Below, one piece after another: positions 49,401-62,113 of a stretch of 64,000 bases of DNA (within the stretch, counting starts at the first letter, position 1; the number at the start of each line of letters is the position of its first letter). Both the position numbers and the translations under genes were made by a program. Source of the DNA: Salticus scenicus (lineage: Eukaryota; Arthropoda; Arachnida; Araneae; Salticidae); the NCBI GenBank assembly GCA_963930645.1, contig OZ005649.1:385941887-386005886 (forward strand), in the 5' to 3' direction. Under the pieces are notes generated by a model, which was not told where the DNA came from, did no database searches, and saw only the letters and a list, made by a program, of their open reading frames with translations.

Positions 49401-50875
49401 TAAATGTAAACAAAGAATCTAAATGTAAACGAACACTACCAATGTAAACAAAAACTACAAATATAAACACACACTAAATTTGAACAAAGACTACAAATGC
49501 AAACTGAGATTCTAAATGTAAACAAAGACTACAATAAAAACAAAGACTACAAATGTAAACAAACACTGCAAATGTAAAAAGTTTACAAATGTAAACAAAG
49601 ACTACAAATGTAAACAAAGGCTCTAAATATAAACAAAGATTCTAAATGTAAACAAAATCAACAAATGTAATCAGACTACATATGCCAACACTCTAAACAT
49701 AAACAAAGTCTACAAATGAAAAAAAAAGACTCTAAAGATAAACAAAGACAACAAATGTACACATGCTCTAAATTTAAACAGATTCTAAATGTAAACAAAG
49801 CATAAAAATGTAAACAGACTCTAAATGTAAACAAAAACAACAGATGTTAACAATCTCTAAATGTAAAAAAGGCTACAAATATAAACACTCCAAATATAAA
49901 CAAAGACTACAAATATAAACAAATTCTAAATTTGTAAAAAAATATATATATATAAACGGAGACTCTTAATGTAAACAAAGTCTACAAATGTAAATGAAGA
50001 TTCTAAATGGAAACAAAGCCTCTAAATGTAAATAAAGACTACAAATGTAAACAATGACTACAAATGTAAACAAAAACTCTAAATGTACACAAAGACTACA
50101 AATGTAAACAAATACTCTAAATGTAAACAAAGAGTAAATGTAAACAAAGACTTAAAATGTAAACAGATTCTAACTCTAAACAAAGACTACATTTACAAAA
50201 AAAGATTCCAAACGAAAACAAACTCTATATGAAAACAAATACAACAAATTTAACCAACCACTAAAAATATCAACAAAGACTAAAAGTGTAAACAAAGACT
50301 ACAATTATAAACAAAGGCAGTAAACAAAGACTACAGACGTAAACAAAGACTGCAAATGCAAACAAACTCTCTAAATGTAAAGAAACTCTACATGTAAACA
50401 AAGACTAAAGACACTGAATGTAAACAAAGACAATAAATATAAACATACTCTAAATTTAAACAAAGATTCTAAATGTGAACAAAGAACATAAAAATGTAAA
50501 CTGTCTCTGAATGCAAACAAAAACTACAGATGTAAACAGACTCTAAATTTAAACAAAGACTGTAAATGTAAACAGACTCTAAATGTAACCAAAGACTACA
50601 AATGTAAACTCTCCAAATTTATACAAAGACTAGAAATATCAACAAAGACTCTAAATTTAATAAAAGACTACAAATGTAAACGGAGACTCCAAATGGAAAC
50701 GAAGACTAAATGTAAACAAAGACAACAAATGTAAACGAAGACTTTAAATGGAAACAAAAACTACAAATGTAACAAAGACTATATATATAAACACTCTAAA
50801 TATAAACAAAGATTTGAAATGTAAACAAAGACACAATGTAAGCAAAGACTACAAATGTAAACAAAGACTACAAAT

Positions 50876-51151
50876 GTAGAAAGAAATTAAAACTTCTTCA
50901 CATACCATAACTTTTAAGTCAGTATATCCGGTTTCGAAAGTACGTAGCCTTTCTTCACCAAGTGCAAAAAAAACACGTGCAAAAAAACACCCTTGATGCA
51001 CCTGATGCATCTGATGAACATTTTTTGCACCTGATGAAGAAAGGCGATGACCTTTCGAAACCGGTTGCGCTGACTTAAAATTTATGGTGTGTGAAGAAGT
51101 TTTAATTTCTTTCTATTGATTGTACGCCAGTTTTTTGAATTTAGTTTTTGT
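50876..51151. mobile_element. Foldback element in the minisatellite, copy 2
   Basis: Same structure as 46235-46492. The arms of about 95 bp are better preserved: CCTGATGAAGAAAGGCGATG then ACCTTTCGAAACCGG in the right arm. The left and right array flanks match those of copy 1 for at least 100 bp (AAAGATTTGAAATGTAAAC on the left; AACAGATT(C/T)TAAATGTATA on the right). The pair therefore arose by duplication of a 4641-bp array segment, not by two insertions. Confidence 0.8.
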
Positions 51152-54100
51152 GACTACAAATGTAAACAAAAAATCTAAATATAAACAGATTTTAAATGTA
51201 TAAAACTACAAATGAAAACAAAGAATACAAATATAAACAAAGGCTGTAAATTTAAACAAACACAACAAATGTAAACAAAGACTAGTAATGTAAGCATAGG
51301 CTCTAAAAATAAACAAAGGCTATAAATATAAACATACTCTAAATATGAACAAAGACTAAACATGTAAACGGAGATTCTAAATGAAAACAAAGACTAGAAA
51401 TGTAAACAAACACTGCAAATGTAAACAGACTACAAATTTAAAAAGTCTACAGTTGTAAACAAAGACGACAAGTGTAAAGAAACACTATTAATCTAAACAA
51501 AATATAAATGTAAACAAAGACTTCAAACGTAAAGAAAGACTCTAAATGTAAACGAAAACTAGAAATGTAATCAGACTACAAATGTAAACACTATGTGTAA
51601 ACAAAGTCTACAAATGTAAAAAGACTCTAAATGTAAACAAAAACTACAGACGTTAACAGTCTCTAAATGTAAACAAAGACTCTAAATGTAAACAGACTCT
51701 AAATGTAAAAAAAACACTTCAAATGTAAACATCTAAATATAAACAATGTCTACAAATGTAGAGAATCCAAATGTAAAAAAAGACTAAAGGTAAACAAAGA
51801 CTACAAATGTAAACGAAGACTTTAAATGCAAACAAAGACTACAAATGTAAACAAAGACTAAATGTAAACAAAGTCTACAAATTTAACAACGACTACAAAC
51901 ATAAACAGTCCCTAAATGTAAAAAACTACAAATGTAAACAGACTCTAAATGTAAACAAAGACTTCAAACGTAAACGAAGACTCGAAATATAAACAAAGAC
52001 TCTGAATGTAAACAAAGACAATAAATGTAAACATACTCTAAAATTAAACAAACTCTAAATGTAAACAAAACATAAAAATGCAAACAGACTCTAAATGCAA
52101 ACAAAAACTACAGATGTAAACAGACTCTAAATGTAAACAAAGACTCTAAATGGAAACACTCTAAATGTAAACAAAGAATACAATTATAAACAGAGACTCT
52201 GAATTTGATAAAAGACTACAAATGTAAACGGAGACTCTAAATGAAAACGAAGACAAAATGTAAACAAAGACAACAAATGTAAACATACTCTAAATTTAAA
52301 GACTCTAAATGTAAACAAAGCATAAAAATGGAAACAGATTCTTAAGGCAAACAAAAACTACAAATGTAAACAAAGTCTCTAAATGTAAACAAAGACTACC
52401 AATATAAATAAAGATTCTAAATTTGAACAACGAACTACAAAAGTAAACAAAGACTCTAATTGTAAACAAAGTCTATAAATGTATACACAGACTACAAATG
52501 TAAACAGACTCTAATTGTAAACAAAGATTTTAAATGTAAACAAACACTCAATGTAAGCAAAGACTACAAATGTAAACAAAGACAACAAATGTAAACAGAC
52601 TAAATGTAAACAAAGACTTAAAATTTAAAAAAATTCTAAGTGTAAACAAAATCTACAAATGTAAACAAAGACTCTATACATAAACAAACACCGATGTAAA
52701 CAAACAAACAAATGTAAACAAGGACTATAAATGTAAACAAAGAATCCAAGTGCAAACAAAACCTTAATGATAAACAAAATCTCAAAACGTAAACGACCAA
52801 AAATATAAACAAAGATCCTAAATTTAAAGAAAGACTAGAAATATAAACAATGATTTTTAGGAAAACAAAATATATAGACGTAAACATAGTTATCAAATGT
52901 AAGCAAAGAAAAAGATCTAGACAAATGTTACAAACATAAACGAAGACTTTTAATGTAAATAAACTCTGTATTAAACAAAGACTGTAAATGTAAACAAAGA
53001 CTACAACTGTAAACAAAGACAATAATTGTAAACAAAGACTACAAATGTAAACAAAGACTCTAAATGTAAACAAAGACTAAATGTAAACAATGACTTAAAA
53101 GGTAAACAGATTCTAACTCTAAACAAAGATTGCATATGCGAAATTAGGTTAGAAACGAAAACAAACTCTATATAAAAACAATGACAACAAATGTAACCAA
53201 AGACTAAAAATGTTAACGAAGACTCTAAATGTAAACAAAGACTACAAATGTAAACAAAGACAGTGAACAAAGACTACACATGTAAACAAAGAATACAGAT
53301 ACAAACAAAGACTCTAAATGTAAACAAACTCTAAAGATAAACAAAGACTTCAAAGGTAAACAAAGACTCGAAATATAAACAAAGACTGTATGTGAACTAA
53401 GACAACAAATGTAAACATACTCTAAATCTAAACACTCTAAATGGAAACAAAGCATAAAAATGGAAACAGATTCTAAATGCAAACAAAAACTACTAATGTA
53501 CACAAAGACTACAAATGAAAACACTCTAAATGTAAACAAAGACTGCCAATATAAATAGAGACTCTAAATTTTAACAAAGACTACAGATGTAAACAAAGAT
53601 TCTAAATATAAACAGACTCTAAATGTAAACAACTACAAATATAAACAGACTCTAAATGTAAACAGAGATTACAAATGTAAACAAAGACTAAACGTAAACA
53701 AAGACTTAAAATGTAAACATATTCTCAGATTAAACAAAGACTACAAATGTAAACAAAGACTCTAAACATAAACATACTCTATATGTAAACAAAGACAACA
53801 AATGTAAACAAAGTCTACAAATGTAAACCCACTAAATGTAAACAAGAACTACAAACATAAACAAAGACTCTAAATGTAAACAAAAACTACAAATGTAAGC
53901 AAAGTCTTAAAATGTAAACAAAAACTACACGTATAAAAACTAAATGTATACAGACTGTATTGTAAACATACCCTAAGTTTAAACAAAAAATATAACTGTA
54001 AATAAAGGCAATATTAATAAACAAAGATTACAAATGTAAATGAAGAAATAATGTAAATAAAGATCAAAATATATACAAAGACGCTATATGTAAACAAAAC

Positions 54101-54723
54101 CTTAAATGTAAACTTAAATTGTAAAAACTTAAAATGTAAACGACCACAAATATAAACAAAGATCCTAAATGTAAACAAAGACTGCAAATATAAGCAATGA
54201 TTTAAACGGAAACAAAAACTATAAATGTAAACAAAGAAACCTATGTTATGTATGTTTGATAACATATCAAAGCATAGGTATATGTAAACAAAGAAAATAA
54301 ATCTAAACAAAGGCTACAAATATAAACGAAGACTACAACTGTAAATAAAGTCCTAATTGTAAACAATGACTATAAATGTAAACACTTACTCTAAGTGTAA
54401 ATAGACAAAAATGTAAACAAATTCCCTATATGTAAACAAACTATAAATATAAAAAAAAAACCAAATATAAAAAAAAACTGAAATTGAAGAAAGACTGGAA
54501 ATATAAACATTGATCTAAATGTACACTCTAAACGTGTACAAATTCTATAAATATAAACATAGACCCTAACCGTAAACAAAGACAACAAATATAAAAAAGA
54601 TTCTAAATGTAAACAAAGATCTAAATGTAAACAAAGACTATAAATGTAAACAAAACCCTTAATATAGAAAAAGATTAAAAATATGAACAAAAACTCTAAA
54701 TGTAAGCAAAGAACTAAAGTTAA

Positions 54724-54770
54724 ACAAAGACCCTAAGTGGAATTTCCAAAATTCCACTTAGGGTTTTTGT
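54724..54770. repeat. 22-bp-stem hairpin at the end of the minisatellite
   Basis: ACAAAGACCCTAAGTGGAAT plus TT pairs with its complement across a 3-nt loop (CCA), with a single G-T wobble. The left half includes the last ACAAAGAC of the array, so the right half is an inverted copy of the array edge. Confidence 0.9.
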
Positions 54771-54870
54771 GAAATCACGTTTTGTTAAACCCACCCCCGT
54801 CCTTGGAGGCGAATTTCGCAAAATCGCTTCTTAGCGGATGCTTATACTATATGCTCTATAATACGACCTA
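54771..54870. repeat. Fragment of the TTTCGCAAAATC element family
   Basis: GAATTTCGCAAAATCGCTTCTTAGCGGATGC-type sequence (54812-54842) resembles 28830-28855 of the 2.2-kb element (GTATTTCGCAAAATCCCGTC then TTAGTGAGCATC). No head or tail is present. Confidence 0.5.
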
Positions 54871-57747
54871 GTAAAGAAACATTAATGGAAGACATAGCGT
54901 GGGATTATAAGCAAAGCAAATAACAACGTCTAGAACGCCAAAAATAAATAACAGGAAAGCAGAGAGCTGTTTTGCAGCCTTTAGCGTACTGTCTTCAGTG
55001 CATGAGTTCAAGTGGAAATGGTTTTCTATGTTCACCAACTTTCCCCTATCTATAAATATTATCTTATTCTATAAATATTATTTATATGGTTCATTTGCAT
55101 ATCGAAAATATAATCAGGCTATACTTTTAAAACCGAAAGAAATAGTTTTGAATAATTTTAACATATTTTATAAAACTAGCTCATAAAAATGTTTGAAAGC
55201 GCCAGCTGTTTTTGTTCTTAAATGTATATAAATTGTAAAGTTTTCGCTAGACCTGTTAATACTGCAAACACATATTAAACCACAACAATTAAATTCGTTT
55301 TAAATTTTCAACTTACATTTCTCTAAAGTATATTTTGCAAATAGCATACTGTGTATGTTTTTATTGTTTGTAAATAACATATCATTTTACAACAAACGTT
55401 AAACCTAAAATTTCATTGAACAAGAGGACATTTAGAGAAATTTGTATTTCACAACATAAATATTTTTTTTTTAAATTCCAGTTATCCATATTTCTTTATA
55501 AACGGAACGTATGAAGAACACATAAACCTGAATTATCATTGTTTTATTACCTATATATTGTTAAATTCTGCAATTCCTTTTCATTGATGTCAATAAAAAA
55601 AAAAAAAAAAAAAAAAAACATGTAGTGAAGAAAAACAGTACCTTAAACCAAACCATTTTTATATAATATTTATTAAAGTTTTATTATATCAAAAATATGA
55701 CCCAGAAGCTATGATTTTTTTTTTTTTTTTTTTTTTTTTCAGTTTAAAATTCTCAATACATATTTTTTGAAAAGTTAATACTCTAAAGAGTTACCATCGG
55801 GGCAAAAAATATAAAAGTGAAGTTTAATGCTTTATCAGAGAAATCGTGTACAGTCATGTATTTTAAGCTATAAACGAATTTCATCATAATAAAACGGAAA
55901 AGAACTTGAAAATGTTTTATTATTCAATAAATAAAATTGCTTTCCTCGAGATAAAAAATCTAAAAAATATTAAATTTTCTTCTTTGGAGTTTTATGTTAT
56001 TTTTTCAAACTTATAGTTTGATATTCCAACTACTTATTTCTTCCCCAATAAAAACAATATTAGAGTTCTTATGTTTTCTTACACATTTATTTTTGTTTAA
56101 AAATAAAATTGTTAAAAAAAATGCATATTTTCTTTGCGATATAATATTTCGTACTAGGGCTATGACCAAATACCTCAAGGATCTGGTTTGGTAATTAAAT
56201 AAAAAATTTTACTCACCTCTATTTTCAGGACACATTCAGGGATTAAAAATTCTCGTCCTTTTTATTACCATTATTTTTATACAATAATCTACATCCTATT
56301 TAATCCACGTTGCTAAGAAAGAAAATGATAAGATTTCTGTACGAAAATAATGGTAGGAAAAAAGGAGAAAATTAAGCTGAAAAAGGAATATGGAGAGTGA
56401 AGTCATGGAGAGCTATAAGAACATGTCTTTTTTTATACTTTTACAAAACAGTAATTAAAAAAATTACAAAAAATATTTATTAATGAATTATATATAGAGA
56501 TTATTGTAAAATTGCGTTTTCTTTTAAAAACGAATATTCAAAACAGCTTAATATATCTAACTAAGAAGAAAATGGTAAATTAAAATCTAATAAAATATTT
56601 CTACTTCACTGATATTCTTTCAAACATACGTAAAATCAAGAGCTCCTAATCTGTAGATACACTAGTGTTTAAAAGAAGACAAACATTATAATTCATAACT
56701 CGATTTGTTTTTCTTTAATTGTACGATAAGAATAGTATGTTACAGCTTCTTTATTTCACAAATTCCGAAATCAGAAACAAAGAAATCAGAAGTCCTTTAA
56801 TTACTTTCTCCGTCATTATGTTTAATGGTCTTTTTTTTTCTTGTTCAAGTGGGCGTAAGTAATTTAAATTGTTTTTGTCTTTTATTGGGTCTTAACATGT
56901 ATCGCAACCTTTTTTTGATAGTTTTAGCAATGTGTTATTGTCAGTTTTATTTTTGTTGTGTTGGTATTGACATGTATCTATTAAATGCTAAAATATTAAG
57001 GTTAAAGTTTATTAAGATATCTATCATTTATGTATATATATATATATATATATGTATAATTTGTTTCAAAATTCTAATAGAGAATGGAAATTTTTACTGG
57101 GTGGACAGTTGATTTTATTTACATTTTTCATTTTAAAATCACCCTAAACAGTTTTTACAGAGCATTAGTTTGTTTAAAGGTCCATCAAATATTGAAATTT
57201 GTACACGTTAACAATCGATAGTAGTAATATTTATCATTTGAAGACATTCTGCATCATCTATTTCTTCATGTGATATTTTTCATTTCTTCCTATAAACTTC
57301 TAGCTTGAATATACATACATATATATATATATAAAATTCTTAGAATACAGAAAATAAAATATGTGAAAGTTTTCTTTGTCATTTCAAAAATCACCTCTAG
57401 ATGACTTATTTAATTTCACAATTAAGAGAAGGAAAGAAAAAGAAAAGGAAAAGGGAAAAAAATATATATATAATAATATTTTTTTAGGCCATAACTATCA
57501 TTACGAAATTTTATTCTAAACAGGTAAATAAAGAATTCTTTATAAGTAGTTTTACTTCAGAATATTTGATATATATAGTCGATAGAAAAGTAGTTATTAC
57601 TATTGTAACATTCTTATCTACGCTAATCTTTAGAAAAAAATAAAATAAAATAAAGGAATTACACTAAGTTACACACTAAGACCTAATATATTCAATTAAG
57701 GGAAAACAGATTATTAAACTAATAGTTTATTCCTAAATATATCAAAG
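54871..57747. other. AT-rich DNA, no gene seen
   Basis: Contains an A run (55598-55618), a T run (55713-55739) and (TA)n tracts (57033-57053, 57314-57333). Short frames (for example 56825-57112) read low-complexity text without a family. No transposon ends were recognised. Confidence 0.45.
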
Positions 57748-57767
57748 AATTCTCTGCATCATTAGAG

Positions 57768-57801
<34 letters not shown>

Positions 57802-57821
57802 CTCTAATGATGCAGAGAATT
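57748..57821. repeat. 74-bp perfect palindrome around (AT)n
   Basis: AATTCTCTGCATCATTAGAG plus CT is followed by a TA tract and its exact complement AGCTCTAATGATGCAGAGAATT. The whole could fold as one stem (cruciform). Confidence 0.9.
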
Positions 57822-58400
57822 TTTTAGTTCTTCTATTCTTTGTATTTTTATTCATCTAATCTTTCTATTCTTTGTAAAGATTAGCCTTTAGAGAAATAAC
57901 TCATTGAATTTAAAAAGAATATTTTGCATAACGCTAAGATTTTTTTTTCTACACGCATTACGTCACTAATATACCAAAACATAAAAAGAAGGAAAAAAAC
58001 TATTTTAAAATTCTCGAAATCTGAAATAATGTAAAATTTTAGTAAAAAACTAATTATTTTTCTAAAAAGCTTAACCAGACAGTTTGTTTCTAATATAATA
58101 TAAGGCTTAGTTAGAATTTCGCAAGATCCTTTTTACAAATAAATGAATATAAATTTTTAAACTGTCAAAAAAATTAAATAAAAATGAAATTAGAAAAATT
58201 ACAGTTATCATAATTAAGAGAGCATAAATTATCATATACATTCCGTTATTATAAAGATTGTTATTATAAAAAGGATGGAAGTTCGCCTTTTTTTACCGAA
58301 AACGAAATTCTACATTCACACCGGAATAACTTCTTATTTAAGTAAATCTTATACTATTAAGTGAGCAATATTTGTATATTTCCCTGATCACGAAAACGGT
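57822..58400. other. AT-rich DNA, no gene seen
   Basis: Nothing identifiable. GTTTTCGGTAAAAAAAGG-like sequence (complement of about 58285-58302) recurs loosely near 62622-62640 and may be a repeat edge. Confidence 0.35.
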
Positions 58401-58911
58401 AGCTCGGACAGTCACGAGATTTAAAACAAAGGTGCCCCCCGAAGGGTCATTGTACACATCGAAGTCAGATTTTCGAATTTTTGATTAGTTTTTTCTTAAT
58501 TAATTAAAATGTAAAAATAATAACCTTCTAATTTCTGATAAAAAAGCCATTTAAATTTTAACATTTTATCCATAATTTAATTGTTGCCAATTTTTTTTTT
58601 CGACAAAATAATAATAATAAAAAAAAAAAAAAAAAAAAAAAAACCGTACATTTATTTAAAATGAGGAAAATAAATCAGATAGATTAGAAAATAAATTAGA
58701 AATATCAGTCGCATCCTTACAAATAAAATACCAAATGAAAGGGAAAATTTTTGTAAATCCGATGCATTAAACAGCTTATCAATCGGATGATTAGTTTTTT
58801 CTTAATTAATTAAAATGTGAAAATAATAACCTTCTAATTTCTGATAAATAAGTCATTTAAATTTTAAAATTGTATCCATAATTTAATTGTTGCCAATTTT
58901 TTTTTCGACAA

Positions 58912-58944
<33 letters not shown>

Positions 58945-59150
58945 AAAAAAAAAAAGCGTACATTTATTTAAAATGAGGCAAATAAATCAGAAAGATAAGA
59001 AAATAAATTAGAAATATCAGTCGCATCGTTACAAATAAGATAGCAAATGAAAGGGAAAATTTTTGTAAATCCGATGCATTAAACAGCTTATCAATCGAAC
59101 AATTAGATTTTTTAAAATTAACTAAAGTATGAATTTTAGGTGGCAACAGC
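58401..59150. repeat. 306-bp tandem duplication of a dispersed repeat
   Basis: CTTAATTAATTAAAATGT starts both units (58495 and 58801). Each continues with ATAATAACCTTCTAATTTCTG, a long A tract, GTACATTTATTTAAAATGAG, GAAATATCAGTCGCATC and AATCCGATGCATTAAACAG. The second half of the unit is the same family as 6080-6380. The first bases (58401-58500, AAGTCAGATTTTCGAATTTTTGATTAG) resemble repeat family Y (26290, 29450). A minus-strand frame (58964-59146) reads HTLVNFKKSNC as at 6196-6390, but no protein family is recognised. Confidence 0.75.
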
Positions 59151-60711
59151 AGAAGATTGTATGGAAACCGTTAGGAGAAAAAAAAATGAAAAATCTGTTT
59201 CACATTAAGTCACATGATTTTTAAGTGGGATTAAATATTGCAGTTTTCAAATTCTTTTAAATTTTCTCTCACGAACACAAAAATATAATATACAGCCTGT
59301 ACCCCACAAGACCAACTTGCATTTCAAATTTCATCAATTATTTTGGTTAATAAACAAAAGTTATTATTTTTTTTTTTTCAAATTAAGTTTTATTCTATCT
59401 TCGAAAAAAATTATGTGATCATAGATATAATAATATATATAGATCTATCATCCCCATATTATCGTGCAAAGATTTTTGATGCCGAAAAAAAAGCTTTGGA
59501 ATCAGCCATTAAGTGGTATTGAAGGAAAAAAGGAAAAAAAGAAGAATGAATTTGAAACTATATCTGGAGCTTTTCATTCAGCTTTATTTAATAAATTATT
59601 CATGAATTTTATTTGCTAAAACATTCGTGCATATTCCCGTGTGTATTCACTCGGGGAAAGACTGCCATATTTTGGAAAATCGCCGTCTTTTCCCGAGTGA
59701 AAAAGAATCACTTTTTTCTCCCCAATGATCAATCTATGTATTATTACTATATCTATGTATGTGATACGATACATTAATAATTTGGGCTTTAAAAGTTTTT
59801 TTAAATAGATTATTTAAACTCTATGAACCATATTTTTATTTTATCAGTTTCATTAACAGATCCTGCTGGGTGATTTTTTAAATTTTGGTGTTGAAGTACA
59901 CCGAACGTTTTTCGACAAGAAGTTTAATATGGCAACAGCCATTTTAATCTAAGTAGCGCATCAAATATATAAAAACATAAATGATTTATTTTTACACAAA
60001 ATTTACAGAACAAATGCAGTTTTAGAGACAGGAAATTTATTTCAACAAGCACTATTTTAAACCTAAAAACCATTAAAAATATAAGCAGAATATAAAGGAT
60101 TCTTATGTATAAACAAAAAAGAGTCTGATAAAATTATTAGCAAAATAGTCTTCCCCTTTTCATACAAAAAAATAAAAAAATAAAAATAAAAAAAAATCCA
60201 TCGCTAATATGGCGACAAAAATTCAAAAGCCGCCAATGGAGCGACATAATAAAGTTGTGTAACACGATAATGTTTACCTATTTATTTACTTTTATATATA
60301 ATAATCACTATGCTAATTTATCATACAAACAAATGAGCCTCTGTGTGTTACTGCACTTGCACGCTGTCGAACAGAAATATTTGAAAAATTCAAATTAATA
60401 TTTAAATAAATAAAAAAAAATATGTTTAATGGGAAATATATATAACCATAAAAAGATTAGTTGTCTAAAATACGGCAGAAATAGCGCTCATAGCATATTG
60501 TTACAAGGGATTAAGTCTTATTGTTACAATGGATTAAGTCTAAAATGGTGATAAAAATTCAAAAGCCGCCAAAGAGAACTATATTAAGGCTGTACTATCA
60601 GGTTTACAACCCATGAATTATATATAAACACAAAAAAATAATTGTCTCATGCGACAGACGTAGCCGGTCACAGCATATTGTAATATTTAGCGTGAAATTG
60701 CTGTCATTTAA
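59151..60711. other. AT-rich DNA with a hairpin and a degenerate duplication
   Basis: A stem-loop at 59646-59702 pairs TTCACTCGGGGAAAGAC with GTCTTTTCCCGAGTGAA. AAAATTCAAAAGCCGCCAA occurs at 60218 and again near 60548, and CATAGCATATTGT/CACAGCATATTGT at about 60491 and 60671, marking two diverged units of about 330 and 180 bp. No gene. Confidence 0.5.
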
Positions 60712-62109
60712 CCCTTTCAGGGGCACTAAGTAAAAATGATTGAATTTCCTTTTAAATATATATACATCATAAAGTAAACATCCCCTACAAGTCATATTTG
60801 AGGAAGAAAAAAATTCAGCATGTGGGGATTTTTTTGTGGGTGGTGGCTAGACGTTCTAGCCACTGCGCACATACGTCATGTACCTTAATTTTCGTATGGA
60901 AATAAATATTTATATATTTAAGGAATAAAATTGAAACTGTGCCTTGAAAATGTAATTATAATAATACAATGTAACAATAATTAATTATTACTTAAATTAT
61001 AATGCTTCTTTATCCTTTTTTAATGATTTATTATATATATACACACACATATATGGGCTGTTTAAAATTTGTTTAGAAACCTCTATGCATTAGTAATAAG
61101 AAAAAATTATTCACTATTTAAGGAATAAAAATTATAGTTATTCAATTATATTGTAAGTGCAATAAATTTTGAAATTGATTCAGTACATAAACTAAAAGAC
61201 ATAATTTCTTACCTTTATATTGTAATGAAATAATCAATTCACAAATTGCATACACAGAAATATGAAAACTTTAAAAATATTAATGTTCTTTAAAATTTGT
61301 TTGTTCCTGATCCAGATACTGCAGAATCATCATCTGAGGGTAGCTCTTCAAACAGAGCAATAGCTTCATCCAAAGATAAGCCTTTTCTAGGCATTATTGT
61401 GATAAAAATTAAGATATATAAATTTAATTTAAGATTATTTAGAGAAATTAACTAAATTTAAAAGCTGTGGAAATAAAAATTTATTTTTAAAAATCACGAT
61501 ATAAGAGCAATAGAAAAAAGCAGCCTCTTTCTATACTGTAAACAGAAATACTGAATTGTAAAGTAAATTTGTAAGAACCCTCCCACGCTTGTTTACATCT
61601 GTATTTACATTCTGCTATCCCTTACTATTTATATTTATCACAGTTCACTAACCCCAAAAGACCCTCTTTGTTTATCTCAAAGGAAAATAAATTGAGATTC
61701 TTTTCCCCAGCAGAACCTGCCTTATGTGCGCGGTGGCTAGAGGGTCTATCCACCTAAAAGATGCTCCTAAAAATCAAACTAAAATTAATGATCTAAGATA
61801 ATATGTAAGTCTGTTGTATTTAAAAGGTGCATTACAGTATATTTACACTACCAAATACTTTTGAATAAAAAATTATTTTTCATAAAAATATATAAAAGAA
61901 ACTTCAAAAAATTTTCCCGAAACTTGTCCAATTAAAAATGTCATAGGCACATCCTGCTTAAAGTTACTGTAGTGCTGCCGTCTCTATTTCAATTTTAGAA
62001 GTATACATTAACTTTTCATAAAAGTGGATAGAAAAAGTAGCTACTGCACACCTAGAGAAAAATTTCTAAAGTAGGTGGATAGACCCTCTAGCCACCGCCC
62101 CTGAAAGGG
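60712..62109. mobile_element. piggyBac-type nonautonomous element, copy 2
   Basis: TTAA on both sides (60708-60711 and 62110-62113), CCCTTTCAGGGGC ends and the same subterminal GGTGGCTAGA motifs as copy 1. It has the same length (1398 bp) and orientation, and I saw no difference from 7248-8645 when reading them side by side. The unrelated flanks prove two separate insertions, not a duplication of the region. Confidence 0.92.
61290..61394 (-). pseudogene. N-terminal remnant of piggyBac-type transposase, copy 2
   Basis: Identical to the 34-codon frame of copy 1 (MPRKGLSLDEAIALFEELPS and on): ATG at 61392-61394, TAA at 61290-61292, at the same place in the element (offset 53464 bp). The catalytic domain is missing. 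That both copies preserve the frame shows only that they are young, not that it is used. Confidence 0.7.
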
Positions 62110-62113
62110 TTAA

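Larger units (their letters stand above)
36131..54735. repeat. 18.6-kb minisatellite of 19-bp units
   Basis: The array is built from AAATGTAAACAAAGACTAC and AAATGTAAACAAAGACTCT, which often alternate (38-bp dimers). Variants include CACTGC for GACTAC, ATAT for ATGT, and 16-17-bp units lacking AAA. By length it holds about 900 units once insertions are removed. Exact sub-arrays show recent local expansion: a 57-bp unit (three monomers) three times at 44001-44150, a 38-bp unit at 48525-48600, and a 19-bp unit three times at 49375-49435. A block with ACACATGCAAAC and CATAGGCTC recurs at about 39.5, 41.2, 42.0, 43.7, 47.0, 49.1 and 51.3 kb, which shows higher-order structure. Every consensus unit contains GTAAACAAAG, a forkhead-type core overlapping a SOX-type core. 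The many hydrophobic minus-strand frames in it are by-products of the repeat. Confidence 0.97.

Noticed and set aside
36633..54690. Dozens of minus-strand open frames reading hydrophobic repeats such as VVFVYICSLCLHLESLFTF
   Set aside because: They are the translation of the 19-bp minisatellite: three units make 57 nt, or 19 codons, so one peptide period appears in all frames. They are broken by indels every few hundred bases and have no start context or family.
36131..54735. CRISPR-like array
   Set aside because: The units are contiguous without unique spacers, only 19 bp long and degenerate, and the DNA is eukaryotic.
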